A DNA stretch of 64,000 bases, taken from NCBI RefSeq assembly GCF_006636205.1, contig NZ_VIGB01000003.1, positions 1,736,001-1,800,000 on the forward strand, in the 5' to 3' direction. The notes under the pieces were generated by a model. That model was not told the DNA's origin, searched no databases, and saw nothing but the letters and a program-made list of their open reading frames with translations. Both the position numbers and the translations under genes were made by a program. The DNA comes from Kitasatospora acidiphila. Lineage in GTDB: Bacteria; Actinomycetota; Actinomycetes; Streptomycetales; Streptomycetaceae. Positions 43,911 through 53,248 of this stretch are shown here, in pieces (positions within the stretch are counted from its first letter, which is position 1; each line of letters begins with the position of its first letter).

Positions 43911-44357
43911 GTGTCTCAAACTGAGGACGAGGGCGGCGGGTCAAGGTCGGGCGGGTCGCTCGCAGGGGTTGCGCTCGTCGTTGCCGTCGCGATCATCGCG
44001 GTGTGGCTCGGGTTCCTCGTCTGGCTGGCCGTCGACACCGGTGCGAGCGAGATCACCTGGTCACGCCTGCTCGTCGTCCTTGCCTCGGTGGAGGCCGTCG
44101 CCTTTGCAGCGATCGGCGCGTTGTTCGGCACTACCGTGCAGAGACAGCGAGTTGAGGACCTGAAGGCGCGCACGGACGCCGCCGAGAGTCGCGCGGAGGC
44201 GAACCAGACGGCGGCTCTCAACGGCCACAAGCTCGCCGCGGCGGTCAAGGCGTCCCGCGGTCCCCGTGCGGACGGATCGGCCGAACGGCTCTCGGCTGAG
44301 GCTCAGCCGGGCAGTGATCCTCTACTCGCGCTGGCCGACCGGCTGTTCCCGGACTAG
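43911..44357 (+). CDS. Two-TM membrane protein with cytosolic coiled coil (first gene of the trypsin/kinase cassette)
   Basis: A 148-residue protein with GTG 43911 after AAGGGGG. It has an acidic N-terminus, TM helices at AGVALVVAVAIIAVWLGFLVWL and VVLASVEAVAFAAIGALFGTTV, then a coiled coil VEDLKARTDAAESRAEANQTAALNGHKLAAAVKA and a Pro/Ser tail. It ends 7 bases before the trypsin-FHA gene, so it is co-transcribed. Probably the membrane anchor or effector of the cassette. Family not recognised. Confidence 0.8.
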   Translation: MSQTEDEGGGSRSGGSLAGVALVVAVAIIAVWLGFLVWLAVDTGASEITWSRLLVVLASVEAVAFAAIGALFGTTVQRQRVEDLKARTDAAESRAEANQTAALNGHKLAAAVKASRGPRADGSAERLSAEAQPGSDPLLALADRLFPD

Positions 44358-44364
44358 GGCCGCC

Positions 44365-45369
44365 ATGGACGTGGTCGGGAGGCTGGTACGTGACGGTGTG
44401 GCCGTCGGCACCGCATTCATCGTCACCGCCGACGGGTTGGCCGCCACCGCCGCACACGTGATCGGTCCTCACCCGGAGGCCGAATGGACCTTCGAGCCGC
44501 TGACGGTGCCCGGGGTGTCGCTGCCGGTCGACGCCGCACTGCCGTCGGACGCGGCAGCCGACTTGGCGCTTCTGCAGGTCGGCGCGGCCGCCGAGTGGCA
44601 GCCCATGGCGCTCGTGTCACACACGAGCGCCACCCCCGGGGATCCGGTTCACCTGCGCGGTTTCGCCGCCTCGCGCGACTACGACTCCGGGGTGGGCCAC
44701 TATGTGGGCGTGACGGCGGAGACCGGCCGTGCCTGGGTGAAGGTCAGCTGCCGGCACGCTCAACCCGGTATGAGCGGCGCACCTGTGCTGCTCACCGGGA
44801 CGGGTGGCGTCATCGGTGTCGTGTCCGCCCGCCTCAACGCCGAGCGCTGGAACCGTGACACGGTTCTGCTCTCCTGCGTGGAAGATCTCGTCGCGCTCGC
44901 GCCGGAGCGTCTGCGTCTGCGTCTGCGTCCCACCGCACCGGCCGACCGGTTCATCCGCGGAACTCTCCGCCTGTCGTGGGTGCGGGGAAACCGGACGGAA
45001 CTCCTCCTGGAGACCGATGACTTCACCATCTCGTTCGGCCGCAGTTCGGCCAGCCGGGTGTACCTGCCCGACCCTCGCGACAGTCGCTTCCACGGCCATC
45101 TGAGCCTGGTCGGCACGACGCTCGTCTATCAGCACCTCGGATCCCGCCCCGCGTTCCTTGCCGGCGCCACCCGGCAGTTGAGGATCGCCAAGGGCGACTC
45201 ATGCCCGGTCGGTGACAAGGACCGCATCAGCGTCGCGAGTGGAACGATGCTGGTGGAGTTCAGCGCACCTGATCTCTACGACCCCAACGCGGCACCGACG
45301 GCGTCAGAAGATGACGATGAGACTGAGACTGAGACTGAGGCTGAGGAGGAGGCAGGCGATGGACGATGA
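44365..45369 (+). CDS. Trypsin-like peptidase fused to an FHA-like domain
   Basis: A 334-residue soluble protein. Residues 1-180 are a chymotrypsin-fold protease with His31 in ATAAHVIG, Asp66 in SDAAADLALLQV and Ser137 in HAQPGMSGAPVLLT. Residues about 195-300 form an FHA-like domain: LLLETDDFTISFGRSSASRVYLPD (GR-S), RFHGHLSL (H in the usual second motif) and DKDRISVASG. The tail is a Glu/Thr repeat coded by GAGACT units (45319-45350). FHA domains bind phosphothreonine, and the next gene is a Ser/Thr kinase. Kinase-dependent recruitment or activation of the protease is the obvious inference. ATG 44365 has no strong ribosome site. Overlaps the kinase gene by 11 bases. Confidence 0.87.
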   Translation: MDVVGRLVRDGVAVGTAFIVTADGLAATAAHVIGPHPEAEWTFEPLTVPGVSLPVDAALPSDAAADLALLQVGAAAEWQPMALVSHTSATPGDPVHLRGFAASRDYDSGVGHYVGVTAETGRAWVKVSCRHAQPGMSGAPVLLTGTGGVIGVVSARLNAERWNRDTVLLSCVEDLVALAPERLRLRLRPTAPADRFIRGTLRLSWVRGNRTELLLETDDFTISFGRSSASRVYLPDPRDSRFHGHLSLVGTTLVYQHLGSRPAFLAGATRQLRIAKGDSCPVGDKDRISVASGTMLVEFSAPDLYDPNAAPTASEDDDETETETEAEEEAGDGR

Positions 45370-46582
45370 GCTGACCGTCGACGGGCCGTGCGAGCCTCCT
45401 CGGCTCCTCGCCGGCGCACCCGCAGCCGTGGGCGAGGTGGTGGCCGGCCGCTGGTCGGTCTCGGAGATCCGTCGTGGTGGCCAGTCGTGGGTCCTGATGG
45501 TGGACGATGTCGAGCGCGGAGATCGCCGCGCGATCAAGATCCCGCGCTCCGGTTCAGCCGTCGGTGACGCCGAGCTTGCGATGCTCCTGGGACTCGAACC
45601 CCACCCTCACGTTGTCACTGCTCTTGACGAGACGTCGATCGGCGGCCGCCGGGGCATCGTGTTGGAGTACACCCCCTCGACGCTGGCCGACTTGCTGAGG
45701 CAGTTGCACGGCTCCCCCTCGTTCCCGTCTTCGATCGGCCGGCACACCGGCGCCCTCCGCCCCACGGAGGCGGCACCGGTGCCGGATCGACTCACCCAGG
45801 TACTCCAGGGTGTGTGCGCCGGCCTGGTTCACCTGTCCAAGCGCACGGAGATGGCGCACCTCGATATCAAGCCGTCGAACGTGCTCATCGACGACACCGG
45901 TAACGCCAAGATCGCCGACTTCGGCCTCGCACTGCAGGTCCGCATCCAAGGCGGACGGTTTCCGTCGGCACGCGGCGGAACCTGGGCGTACGCCGCACCC
46001 GAGGCGCTCCGGCAGGAACCGTGCGACACGCGGACGGACATCTTCTCGTTCGGCGTGCTCCTCTATCAGGCCTGTACGGGAAGGCTCCCCTACCCCTTTC
46101 CACTGGCATCGGATCCGGCCACGCAGCGCACCCAGCTGCTCGACTACTACGCGTCCGACGGACCACGGGAGCGCACCCAAGAGCTGTACTACTGGGGGCA
46201 GGGCACCCTGACCCAAGTGCCGGTCCCGCCCCCGGGTGAGGACATCAGCATCATCCTCTCCAGTTGCCTCCAAGTGCTGAGGGAGAATCGTCCATTGTCA
46301 TTCCGGCACCTCGCCCCCATGCTTGACGCGGGCCTTCGGAGACCGCCGCTGCACACCACGGCCGTTCCACTGGTCGAGGCCGACGAGCACCGCAGGGAAC
46401 TCGCGTTGTCGCACGCCCTGCTCCGGCTGGGCCGCTTCGGCGAGGCTGTGAACCACCTCAACCGGTTGCTCACCGCGCCCCTGCCCCGGGAGCTCTTCAC
46501 GGAAGTGCACCGGACGGCCGTGGATGCCTTGACCGCCGCAGGTCGTCACCTCGAAGCAGCCGCACTCAGAGAATGCCGGTGA
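45359..46582 (+). CDS. Serine/threonine protein kinase with C-terminal helical region
   Basis: A 407-residue cytosolic kinase. It has no clear glycine-rich loop (IRRGGQSWVLMV instead), Lys60 in RAIKIPRSG, Glu72 in DAELAML, catalytic loop MAHLDIKPSNVLID (D169, K171, N174), DFG at 187-189 with IADFGLAL, and AAPEAL. Residues 300-407 are helical, with ELALSHALLRLGRFGEAVNHLNRLL resembling TPR units. GGAGGAGG precedes ATG 45359, which lies inside the trypsin-FHA gene, so translation is coupled. No TM or PASTA domains, unlike the housekeeping PknB type. Likely partner of the FHA protease. Confidence 0.92.
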   Translation: MDDELTVDGPCEPPRLLAGAPAAVGEVVAGRWSVSEIRRGGQSWVLMVDDVERGDRRAIKIPRSGSAVGDAELAMLLGLEPHPHVVTALDETSIGGRRGIVLEYTPSTLADLLRQLHGSPSFPSSIGRHTGALRPTEAAPVPDRLTQVLQGVCAGLVHLSKRTEMAHLDIKPSNVLIDDTGNAKIADFGLALQVRIQGGRFPSARGGTWAYAAPEALRQEPCDTRTDIFSFGVLLYQACTGRLPYPFPLASDPATQRTQLLDYYASDGPRERTQELYYWGQGTLTQVPVPPPGEDISIILSSCLQVLRENRPLSFRHLAPMLDAGLRRPPLHTTAVPLVEADEHRRELALSHALLRLGRFGEAVNHLNRLLTAPLPRELFTEVHRTAVDALTAAGRHLEAAALRECR

Positions 46583-46586
46583 TCCC

Positions 46587-47471
46587 ATGCCGCGATTCGG
46601 ACTTCGGGAGTGGTGGAGCAAGCGGCGCAAGGGTCCGCTGGACGAGAGTCCACCGGACGCGGGGACCGAGGGGAGCCTGCTGGGGCGCGTGGAGGAGTTG
46701 CTCCGGGACGGTCGGCGCAGAACGGCGATGGATGAGGTCCTGCGGGAGTTGCGCCATCCCTCCCCCAGGGGGTTCCTGGCCCCGCAGATCGCTCGGGTGC
46801 TCCTGTCGACGAGCCGCACGGCCAATCTCGAAGCGGCTGAGCCGCTGACCGGTCAGCAACGGGCAAGCGCGCTTCTGGCAGACCTCATGACGGAGTGTTC
46901 GGCTTGCCACACCGCCTGGTGCTCGCCCCATGCTCTCGTTCCCAGCACCCAGACGATCAGGTCGATCAACCCCGCGGGGCTGCAATGCCAGCAGTGCCGG
47001 TACACGCTGTGCAAGGACTGCCTGAGCGAGTACCCTCCGCCGGGGACCGGGCCCGTCGACATGCCGCGCATTCCGTACGGTGCTTGCCCGACCCACAGCG
47101 AGCTGACCACGCCGGTGCTCCCGACCGGACGCCATGACGTCAAACCGAGGGATCCCGAAGGGATCGAAGGCGTCATCGTCGCAAGGAACGGCCCCATCCT
47201 CCCGACGATGGAGGATGCCCTCCCATTGGTGACCAGGTTCCTGCCGCTCATCGCCGATGACGCCCCCATCATTCACATCCGCCGAAGCTTTCCTGGTGCC
47301 ATGGCCAGCGAATCCACCCGCGACCAGCTGGCGCTGTCCCACATCCGCGAGTTGGAGCGCGATGGGGTGCTGCTTCCGGGAGCGTGGGAGCGCTCGGAGT
47401 GCATGTTCGTTCTCGCGGGCACCATGCCCGACACCGACTACCTGATCACCGTGGTGAACAGACCAGGGTAG
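46587..47471 (+). CDS. Cys-rich zinc-site protein of the trypsin/kinase cassette, function unknown
   Basis: A 294-residue protein 4 bases after the kinase stop. A basic, helical N-terminus (EWWSKRRKG; LLGRVEELLRDGRRRTAMDEVLREL) is followed by a double metal site: C104, C107, H108, C112, H115, then C134, C137, C142, C145 and C167, H170 (SACHTAWCSPH; LQCQQCRYTLCKDC; GACPTH). The spacing is RING- or B-box-like. The last 110 residues are an alpha/beta domain (EGIEGVIVARNGPILPTMEDALPLVTRFLPLIADDAPIIHIRR). I do not recognise the family. It could be a kinase substrate, protease target or effector. Confidence 0.8.
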   Translation: MPRFGLREWWSKRRKGPLDESPPDAGTEGSLLGRVEELLRDGRRRTAMDEVLRELRHPSPRGFLAPQIARVLLSTSRTANLEAAEPLTGQQRASALLADLMTECSACHTAWCSPHALVPSTQTIRSINPAGLQCQQCRYTLCKDCLSEYPPPGTGPVDMPRIPYGACPTHSELTTPVLPTGRHDVKPRDPEGIEGVIVARNGPILPTMEDALPLVTRFLPLIADDAPIIHIRRSFPGAMASESTRDQLALSHIRELERDGVLLPGAWERSECMFVLAGTMPDTDYLITVVNRPG

Positions 47472-47502
47472 GAGCGGCCGTTCTGGGCAAACTCACAGCG
47501 TC

Positions 47503-47618
47503 CCGCCGGAGTTGACGACGTCGGCGTTCTGGCCCTGCTGAAGCCCTCGGCCGCCTCCGACGGCCGGTTGCGGCCGGTCAGCCCGGATGTGGGCCTGGCC
47601 GCGCTGACCGAGCGCTGA
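47503..47618 (+). pseudogene. 3' remnant of an unidentified gene at the right edge of the cassette
   Basis: A short, strongly GC3-biased frame encodes VDDVGVLALLKPSAASDGRL, then RPVSPDVGLAALTER before TGA at 47616-47618. It has no start codon of its own and begins about 30 bases after the Cys-rich gene. It looks like the tail of a gene cut by insertion of the four-gene cassette. The family is not recognised. Confidence 0.4.
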
Positions 47619-47670
47619 ACTTCCGGCGTCGAACCCCGCTGCTGAGCCCCGGCGTCGAACCGGCCGGCCG

Positions 47671-48597
47671 TCAGCCGAGCGGCAGCAGCCTGGTCCCCGG
47701 CGGCAGCGCGCCGGCCTCGCCCGCCTCGCGCAGGTAGCCGAGCAGCACCTCGCGCAGGGCGGCCGCCGCACGGGTGAGGGGCAACTCGGCGCCGTGGGCG
47801 AGGGCGATGGTGCGGCCCATCGCGTGGTCGGCGAACGGGGTGACGGCCAGCCCGCTGCGGGCCGCGACCATGCCGGGGACCACGGCCGGGCCGAGGCCGG
47901 CTCGGACGAAGCCCAGCACCGCGTCCATCTCGCCGCCCTCGACGGCGAATTCGGGCTGGAAGCCGGCCGCCTGGCAGGCCGCCAGGGTGGCCTCGCGCAG
48001 GTCGTAGCCCTCGCGGAACATCACCAGCGGCCGGCCGCGCAGGTCCTCGATCCGGATCCGGCGGCGGCGCAGCGGGCGGTCGGAGACCAGCACCAGGTCC
48101 TCGTGGAGCAGTTCGGTCAGCGCCATGCCCGGCGGCCGCTCGCCGCTCGGCCGGGTGATCACCAGCGCCAGGTCGAGTTCGCCGGCGGCCAGGGTGCCCA
48201 CCAGGTCGCGGGAGCCGCCCTCGCTCACCAGCAGCTCCACGCCCGGGTGGCGGGCGCGGTAAGCGCGCAGCACGTCCGGCACCAGGCTGGTGCACAGGCT
48301 CGGCGGGGCCCCGAGGCGCACCCGGCCGCGCCGCAGCTGGACCACCTCCTGCACCGCGCTGCGGGCACTCTCGGTGTCCGCCAGGATGCGCCTGGCCAGC
48401 GGCAGCAGTGCCTGGCCGGCGTCGGTGAGCGCCGTGTCACCGCGACCGCGATGGAACAGCTCCGCACCCAACTCCCGCTCCAGGGAGCGGATCTGCTGGG
48501 AGAGCGAGGGCTGCGCGACATGCAGCCGCTCGGCCGCGCGGGTGAAGTGGTGGGTGTCGGCGACGGCGGCGAAGTAGCGCAGTTGCTGGAGCTGCAT
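47671..48597 (-). CDS. LysR family transcriptional regulator, divergent from sdhCAB
   Basis: The 308-residue regulator has the LysR helix-turn-helix LQQLRYFAAVADTHHFTRAAERLHVAQPSLSQQIRSLERELGAELFHR and a two-lobed effector domain (VRLGAPPSLCTSLVPDVLRAYRARHPGVELLVSEG..., DLALVITRP, GLGPAVVPGMVA). It is transcribed away from the succinate dehydrogenase genes with a palindrome at 48606-48622 between them. It is the likely regulator of that operon. Confidence 0.94.
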   Translation of the reverse strand: MQLQQLRYFAAVADTHHFTRAAERLHVAQPSLSQQIRSLERELGAELFHRGRGDTALTDAGQALLPLARRILADTESARSAVQEVVQLRRGRVRLGAPPSLCTSLVPDVLRAYRARHPGVELLVSEGGSRDLVGTLAAGELDLALVITRPSGERPPGMALTELLHEDLVLVSDRPLRRRRIRIEDLRGRPLVMFREGYDLREATLAACQAAGFQPEFAVEGGEMDAVLGFVRAGLGPAVVPGMVAARSGLAVTPFADHAMGRTIALAHGAELPLTRAAAALREVLLGYLREAGEAGALPPGTRLLPLG

Positions 48598-48605
48598 GGA
48601 GCCAT

Positions 48606-48622
48606 GATAGGTGCTGCCTATC
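48606..48622. promoter_or_regulatory. LysR-type operator between lysR and sdhC
   Basis: GATAGG (48606-48611) and CCTATC (48617-48622) form a perfect inverted repeat with a 5-base spacer. The whole has the T-N11-A form usual for LysR-type sites. It starts 9 bases before the lysR start codon on the other strand. Confidence 0.7.
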
Positions 48623-48680
48623 GTGATGAGCCGAAAGATGTCTTGGACGGATGATGGAGGCGCTGCCTACCGTCATGTTC

Positions 48681-49421
48681 ATGGCTCTGACGAGTGAGCG
48701 CACCGAACGCTCCGGCACCAGCAAACGCAGCACGCCCACGGTCGGCCGCGGCGCGATCGCGGCCCTGTGGGACTCGACCGTCGGCAAGAAGGCGGCCATG
48801 GCGGTGAGCGGCGCGGTGCTGCTCGGCTACCTGGTCTTCCACATGATCGGGAACCTGAAGATCTTCTTCGGCCCGGCCGACATGAACGGGTACGCGGCCT
48901 GGCTGCGCACCATCGGGCAGCCGTTCCTGGGGCACGAGTGGTTCCTCTGGATCGCCCGCCTGGTGCTGCTGGCCGCCGTGCTGGTGCACGGGACAGCCGC
49001 CTACCAGCTGAGCCGCCGCGACCTGCGGGCCCGCCCGACCGGCTACCAGCACCGGCGGGCGCGGAGCAGCTACGCGACCCGGACCATGCGCTGGGGCGGG
49101 GTGATCCTGGCGCTCTTCATCGTCTGGCACATCCTGGACCTCACCACGCTGACCGTGAACCCGAAGGCCGAGCCGGGCCACCCCTACGAGAACGTGGTGG
49201 CGTCCTTCCACACCTGGTACAGCGGCGTGGTCTACTGCCTGGCGATGCTGGCGCTCGGCCTGCACGTCCGGCACGGCTTCTGGAGCGCCGCGCAGACCCT
49301 GGGCCTCAACAACCCGCGCCGCGACCGGGCGTTGAAGGCCGGTGCCAACCTGCTGGCGTTCGCGCTGACCGCCGGCTTCCTCTCCGTGCCGATCGCCGTG
49401 ATGACGGGAGCCGTCAAGTGA
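48681..49421 (+). CDS. sdhC: Succinate dehydrogenase cytochrome b subunit
   Basis: The 246-residue five-TM haem b subunit (Sdh/Frd type B, fused C/D) has [78 protein letters not shown] and [27 protein letters not shown], with the His residues that bind haem. It anchors SdhA and SdhB to the membrane and passes electrons to menaquinone. ATG 48681 is used from homology. ATG 48651 and 48675 are in frame, and GGAGG at 48656 could serve 48675. Confidence 0.92.
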   Translation: MALTSERTERSGTSKRSTPTVGRGAIAALWDSTVGKKAAMAVSGAVLLGYLVFHMIGNLKIFFGPADMNGYAAWLRTIGQPFLGHEWFLWIARLVLLAAVLVHGTAAYQLSRRDLRARPTGYQHRRARSSYATRTMRWGGVILALFIVWHILDLTTLTVNPKAEPGHPYENVVASFHTWYSGVVYCLAMLALGLHVRHGFWSAAQTLGLNNPRRDRALKAGANLLAFALTAGFLSVPIAVMTGAVK

Positions 49422-49475
49422 GCGGCGGCAATCGTCAAGTGAGCAGCGGGAGCCGTCAAGTGAGCAACGACACCC
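49413..49475. repeat. Three 21-bp tandem units at the sdhC/sdhA junction
   Basis: GTCAAGTGAGC occurs at 49413, 49434 and 49455. The first contains the sdhC stop. Each also contains an in-frame GTG that could start sdhA, but the third copy is followed by the normal start region. Confidence 0.85.
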
Positions 49476-49489
49476 ATGGGGGCCACGCG

Positions 49490-51433
49490 ATGACCAGCTA
49501 CCAGGACTACACCGTCGGCGCCCCGATCGCCGACACCAGGGCACCGGACGGGCCGATCGAAGAGCGCTGGGACCGGCGGCGGTTCGAGGCCAAGCTGGTC
49601 AACCCGGCCAACCGGCGCGGCCGCACGGTGATCGTGGTGGGCACCGGCCTGGCCGGCGGGGCGGCCGGTGCCACACTGGCCGAACAGGGCTACCACGTCG
49701 TCCAGTTCTGCTTCCAGGACTCACCGCGGCGCGCTCACTCGATCGCCGCCCAGGGCGGGATCAACGCGGCCAAGAACTACCGCAACGACGGCGACTCGAT
49801 CCGCCGGCTGTTCTACGACACCGTCAAGGGCGGGGACTTCAGGGCCCGCGAGTCCAATGTGCACCGGCTGGCCCAGGTCTCGGTGGAGATCATCGACCAG
49901 TGCGTGGCCCAGGGCGTGCCGTTCGCCCGGGAGTACGGCGGTCTGCTGGACACCCGTTCGTTCGGCGGCGTGCAGGTGTCCCGCACCTTCTACGCGCGCG
50001 GCCAGACCGGGCAGCAGCTGCTGCTGGGCGCCTACCAGGCGCTGTCCCGCCAGATCGCCGCGGGCAACGTGGAGTTGCACGCCAGGACGGAGATGCTGGA
50101 CCTGGTGGTGGTGGACGGGCGGGCGCGCGGCATCGTGGCCCGCGACCTGGTCACCGGCCGGCTGGAGACCCACCTCGCGGACGCGGTGGTACTGGCCACC
50201 GGTGGCTACGGCAACGTCTTCTACCTCTCCACCAACGCCAAGAACTCCAACGCCACGGCCATTTGGCGCGCTCACCGGCGCGGTGCCTACTTCGCCAACC
50301 CGTGCTTCACCCAGATCCACCCGACCTGCATCCCGCGCTCCGGCGACCACCAGTCCAAGCTGACCCTGATGAGCGAGTCGCTGCGCAACGACGGCCGGAT
50401 CTGGGTGCCCAGGGCAGCGGGCGACACCCGCCCGCCGAACGAGATCCCGGAGAGCGAGCGGGACTACTACCTGGAGCGGATGTATCCCGCGTTCGGCAAT
50501 CTGGTGCCCCGAGACATCGCCTCCCGGGCCGCCAAGGCGGTCTGCGACGAGGGCCGCGGGGTCGGCCCGGGCGGGCAAGGGGTCTACCTGGACTTCGCGG
50601 CCGCCATCGCCCGGCTCGGCCGGGACACCGTCGAGGCGCGGTACGGCAACCTCTTCGAGATGTACCAGCGGATCACCGCCGAGGACCCGTACCGGGTGCC
50701 GATGCGGATCTACCCGGCGATCCACTACACCATGGGCGGGCTCTGGGTCGACTACGACCTGCAGACCACCGTCCCGGGCCTGTTCGCGATCGGTGAGGCC
50801 AACTTCTCGGACCACGGCGCCAATCGGCTGGGCGCGAGCGCCCTGATGCAGGGCCTGGCCGACGGCTACTTCGTGCTGCCGCCGACCCTCAACGACTACC
50901 TGGCCCGCACCAAGGCCGAGCCGCTGACCCCGGACCACCCCGAGGTCCAGGCCGCCCGGACGCAGGCCGCCGACCGGTTGGCGGCCCTGCTCGCGGTGAA
51001 CGGCGACCGCACCCCCGACTCGTTCCACCGCGAACTCGGCGAACTGCTGTGGGACGACTGCGGCATGGCCCGCTCGGCGGCCGGCCTGCGCAAGGCGCTG
51101 GAACGGATCCCCGAGCTGCGCGCCGAGTTCTGGCGGCGGCTCAAGGTGCCCGGCACCGGCGAGGAGCTCAACCAGTCGCTGGAGAAGGCGAATCGGCTGG
51201 TCGACTACTTCGAGCTGGCCGAGCTGATGTGCCTGGACGCGCTGCACCGCGCCGAGTCCTGCGGCGGCCACTTCCGCGTCGAGAGCCAGACCCCGGAGGG
51301 CGAAGCCGCCCGCCGGGACGAGGAGTTCGGCTACTCCGCCGCCTGGGAGTTCAATCCGGACGGCCCGCCGGTGCTCCACCGTGAAGAGCTCGTCTTCGAC
51401 TACGTCCACCCCACCCAGCGGAGCTACGCATGA
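49490..51433 (+). CDS. sdhA: Succinate dehydrogenase/fumarate reductase flavoprotein subunit
   Basis: The 647-residue FAD protein oxidises succinate to fumarate. FAD-binding motif [25 protein letters not shown], the flavinylation His region [26 protein letters not shown], substrate-site residues in HPTCIP and [10 protein letters not shown], and [19 protein letters not shown] are all present. ATG 49490 (GGGGG upstream) matches the usual MTxYxxYxxG start. An upstream GTG at 49418, overlapping the sdhC stop, is possible but would add a repeat-encoded leader. Overlaps sdhB by four bases. Confidence 0.95.
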   Translation: MTSYQDYTVGAPIADTRAPDGPIEERWDRRRFEAKLVNPANRRGRTVIVVGTGLAGGAAGATLAEQGYHVVQFCFQDSPRRAHSIAAQGGINAAKNYRNDGDSIRRLFYDTVKGGDFRARESNVHRLAQVSVEIIDQCVAQGVPFAREYGGLLDTRSFGGVQVSRTFYARGQTGQQLLLGAYQALSRQIAAGNVELHARTEMLDLVVVDGRARGIVARDLVTGRLETHLADAVVLATGGYGNVFYLSTNAKNSNATAIWRAHRRGAYFANPCFTQIHPTCIPRSGDHQSKLTLMSESLRNDGRIWVPRAAGDTRPPNEIPESERDYYLERMYPAFGNLVPRDIASRAAKAVCDEGRGVGPGGQGVYLDFAAAIARLGRDTVEARYGNLFEMYQRITAEDPYRVPMRIYPAIHYTMGGLWVDYDLQTTVPGLFAIGEANFSDHGANRLGASALMQGLADGYFVLPPTLNDYLARTKAEPLTPDHPEVQAARTQAADRLAALLAVNGDRTPDSFHRELGELLWDDCGMARSAAGLRKALERIPELRAEFWRRLKVPGTGEELNQSLEKANRLVDYFELAELMCLDALHRAESCGGHFRVESQTPEGEAARRDEEFGYSAAWEFNPDGPPVLHREELVFDYVHPTQRSYA

Positions 51434-52161
51434 ACCTCACCCTGCGGATCTGGCGGCAGTCCGGACCGGACGCGCCAGGCGAGATGACGGTCTATCAGAT
51501 CAGCGGCATCACCGAGGACATGTCGTTCCTGGAGATGCTGGACATCCTCAACGAGGAGCTGATCCTGCGCAGTGAGCAGCCGGTCGCGTTCGACCACGAC
51601 TGCCGCGAGGGCATCTGCGGCGCCTGCAGCATGGTGATCAACGGGCAGCCGCACGGCCCGGAACGCACCACCACCTGCCAGTTGCACATGCGCCACTTCA
51701 AGGACGGCGACACCATCGACGTCGAGCCCTGGCGGTCCGCGGCCTTCCCGGTGATCAAGGACCTGGTGGTGGACCGCTCCGCCTTCGACCGGATCATCGG
51801 CGCGGGCGGCTACATCACCGCCCCCACCGGCAGCGCCCCGGACGCGCATGCCACGCCGGTTCCCAAGGAGGCCGCCGACCGGGCCTTCGAGCACGCCGAG
51901 TGCATCGGCTGCGGCGCCTGCGTGGCGGCCTGCCCGAACGGCTCGGCCATGCTGTTCACCGCGGCCAAGGTGGTGCACCTCAACCTGCTGCCGCAGGGCG
52001 CGCCGGAGCGGCGCTCCCGGGTGCGGTCGATGGTGAGCGCGATGGACAGCGAGGGCTTCGGCGGCTGCACCAACACCGGCGAGTGCGCCACGGCGTGCCC
52101 GAAGGGGATCGGGCTGGACGCGATCGGCGCACTCAACCGGGAGTTCCTGCGGGCCCGTTGA
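51430..52161 (+). CDS. sdhB: Succinate dehydrogenase iron-sulfur subunit
   Basis: The 243-residue protein carries three clusters: a [2Fe-2S] in [22 protein letters not shown] with TTCQLHM, and [4Fe-4S]/[3Fe-4S] sites in [15 protein letters not shown] and [15 protein letters not shown]. It transfers electrons from SdhA to the membrane subunit. ATG overlaps the sdhA stop (ATGA). The stop codon lies in the first unit of a 31-bp tandem duplication. Confidence 0.95.
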   Translation: MNLTLRIWRQSGPDAPGEMTVYQISGITEDMSFLEMLDILNEELILRSEQPVAFDHDCREGICGACSMVINGQPHGPERTTTCQLHMRHFKDGDTIDVEPWRSAAFPVIKDLVVDRSAFDRIIGAGGYITAPTGSAPDAHATPVPKEAADRAFEHAECIGCGACVAACPNGSAMLFTAAKVVHLNLLPQGAPERRSRVRSMVSAMDSEGFGGCTNTGECATACPKGIGLDAIGALNREFLRAR

Positions 52162-52212
52162 CGCTGGTCAGCGTCCGACGTGGGCCCGTTGACGCCGGTC
52201 AGCGTCCGAGCG
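52151..52212. repeat. 31-bp tandem duplication carrying the 3' ends of sdhB and lepB
   Basis: GGGCCCGTTGACGC(T/C)GGTC starts at 52151 and 52182. Each unit includes GACGC..GGTC..GCGTC, a small hairpin, so this is probably a doubled terminator. Unit 1 holds the sdhB stop and unit 2 the stop of the opposed signal peptidase gene. Confidence 0.85.
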
Positions 52213-53020
52213 GGCGGGTGCGGCGGCGGTACCAGAGCAGCATGGGTACCGTCGCCGCCGTGCTCGCGGCGGTCGAGGCGGCCAGCGAGTGCTGCTGGAA
52301 GGTGGCCGGGACGGGCAGGGTGGACCAGCGGGACAGCGGCCAGGCCACGGCGAAGGCCCGCCCGACCACGTCCGACTGCGGCACGAAGCCGTCGCCCGGC
52401 CCGAACTTGTGGTGGAACCGCGAGTCGGAGGAGTCGTTGCGGTGGTCCCCCATCATCCACAGCTTGCCCTTGGGCACCGTGATCGTGCCCACCGAGTAGT
52501 CGTCGCACGGCGTCGCGCCGGGGTAGATGTACGGCTCGGTCAGCGCGGTGCCGTTCACCCGGACCGGCTGGCCCGGATCGCACTGCACGGTGTCCCCGCC
52601 GACCGCGATCACCCGCTTGATCAGGTCCTGGTCCCCGGCACCCGGCATCAGCCCGATGAAGCTCAGCGCCTGCTGGAACGCATTGGGGTGGTCGACCTTC
52701 TCGCCCTCGCCCTTGAGCCAGCCGTCCGGGTCCTTGAAGACCACCACGTCGCCGCGCTCCGGCGTGGCGCCGAACCACGGGGTGAACTTGTCCACCAGCA
52801 CCCGGTCTCCCGGCTGCAGGGTGTTCTGCATCGACTCGGAGGGGATCGAGAACGCCTGGACGAAGAAGGTCTTGATGACCAGGGCCAGCACCACGGCCAC
52901 CACCACCAGGATCGGCAGCTCCTGCCAGAACGGCCGCGGCTTCCGCTTGGAGCGCGGCGCGTCGGCTCCTCTGGCCCTTCTCCATCGGCGTCGAGCGCCC
53001 TCCGCCTGAACAGCGGCCAT
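52199..53020 (-). CDS. lepB: Signal peptidase I
   Basis: The 273-residue S26 peptidase removes signal peptides after secretion. It has an N-terminal basic segment, a TM helix (LPILVVVAVVLALVIKTFFVQAF), box B FSIPSESMQNTLQPGDRV (Ser63), box D DLIKRVIAVGGDTV (Lys134) and box E GKLWMMGDHRNDSSDSR. A second hydrophobic segment lies near the C-terminus. ATG 53020 follows GGGGG. Divergent from the DUF4129 gene. Confidence 0.95.
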   Translation of the reverse strand: MAAVQAEGARRRWRRARGADAPRSKRKPRPFWQELPILVVVAVVLALVIKTFFVQAFSIPSESMQNTLQPGDRVLVDKFTPWFGATPERGDVVVFKDPDGWLKGEGEKVDHPNAFQQALSFIGLMPGAGDQDLIKRVIAVGGDTVQCDPGQPVRVNGTALTEPYIYPGATPCDDYSVGTITVPKGKLWMMGDHRNDSSDSRFHHKFGPGDGFVPQSDVVGRAFAVAWPLSRWSTLPVPATFQQHSLAASTAASTAATVPMLLWYRRRTRPLGR

Positions 53021-53248
53021 GCCCAGCCCCCAGTCATCCCAGCTGACGGTCTGTCGATATGACAGCACCCAGGTAGCTGAACGAGCGACAGTTCCCGACC
53101 TCGGCCACCAGGTGGCCCATCGTAGTTCCGCCCACCACCGCGTGTATGTTGCGGGTGCTGACAATCCAGCGTGAGCTGTGCGAAGCTGCGGTCCTGCCGG
53201 GCCGCGTTCACACATCGAAGCGGTCCCGCACGGGGGGATTCCACACGC

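Noticed and set aside
44266-44364. Extended start for the trypsin-FHA protein
   Set aside because: The extension overlaps the 2-TM gene in another frame with poor codon bias. ATG 44365 begins the protease fold.
45319-45350. GAGACT repeat as a regulatory element
   Set aside because: It is a simple in-frame coding repeat for Glu/Thr in the tail of the trypsin-FHA protein.
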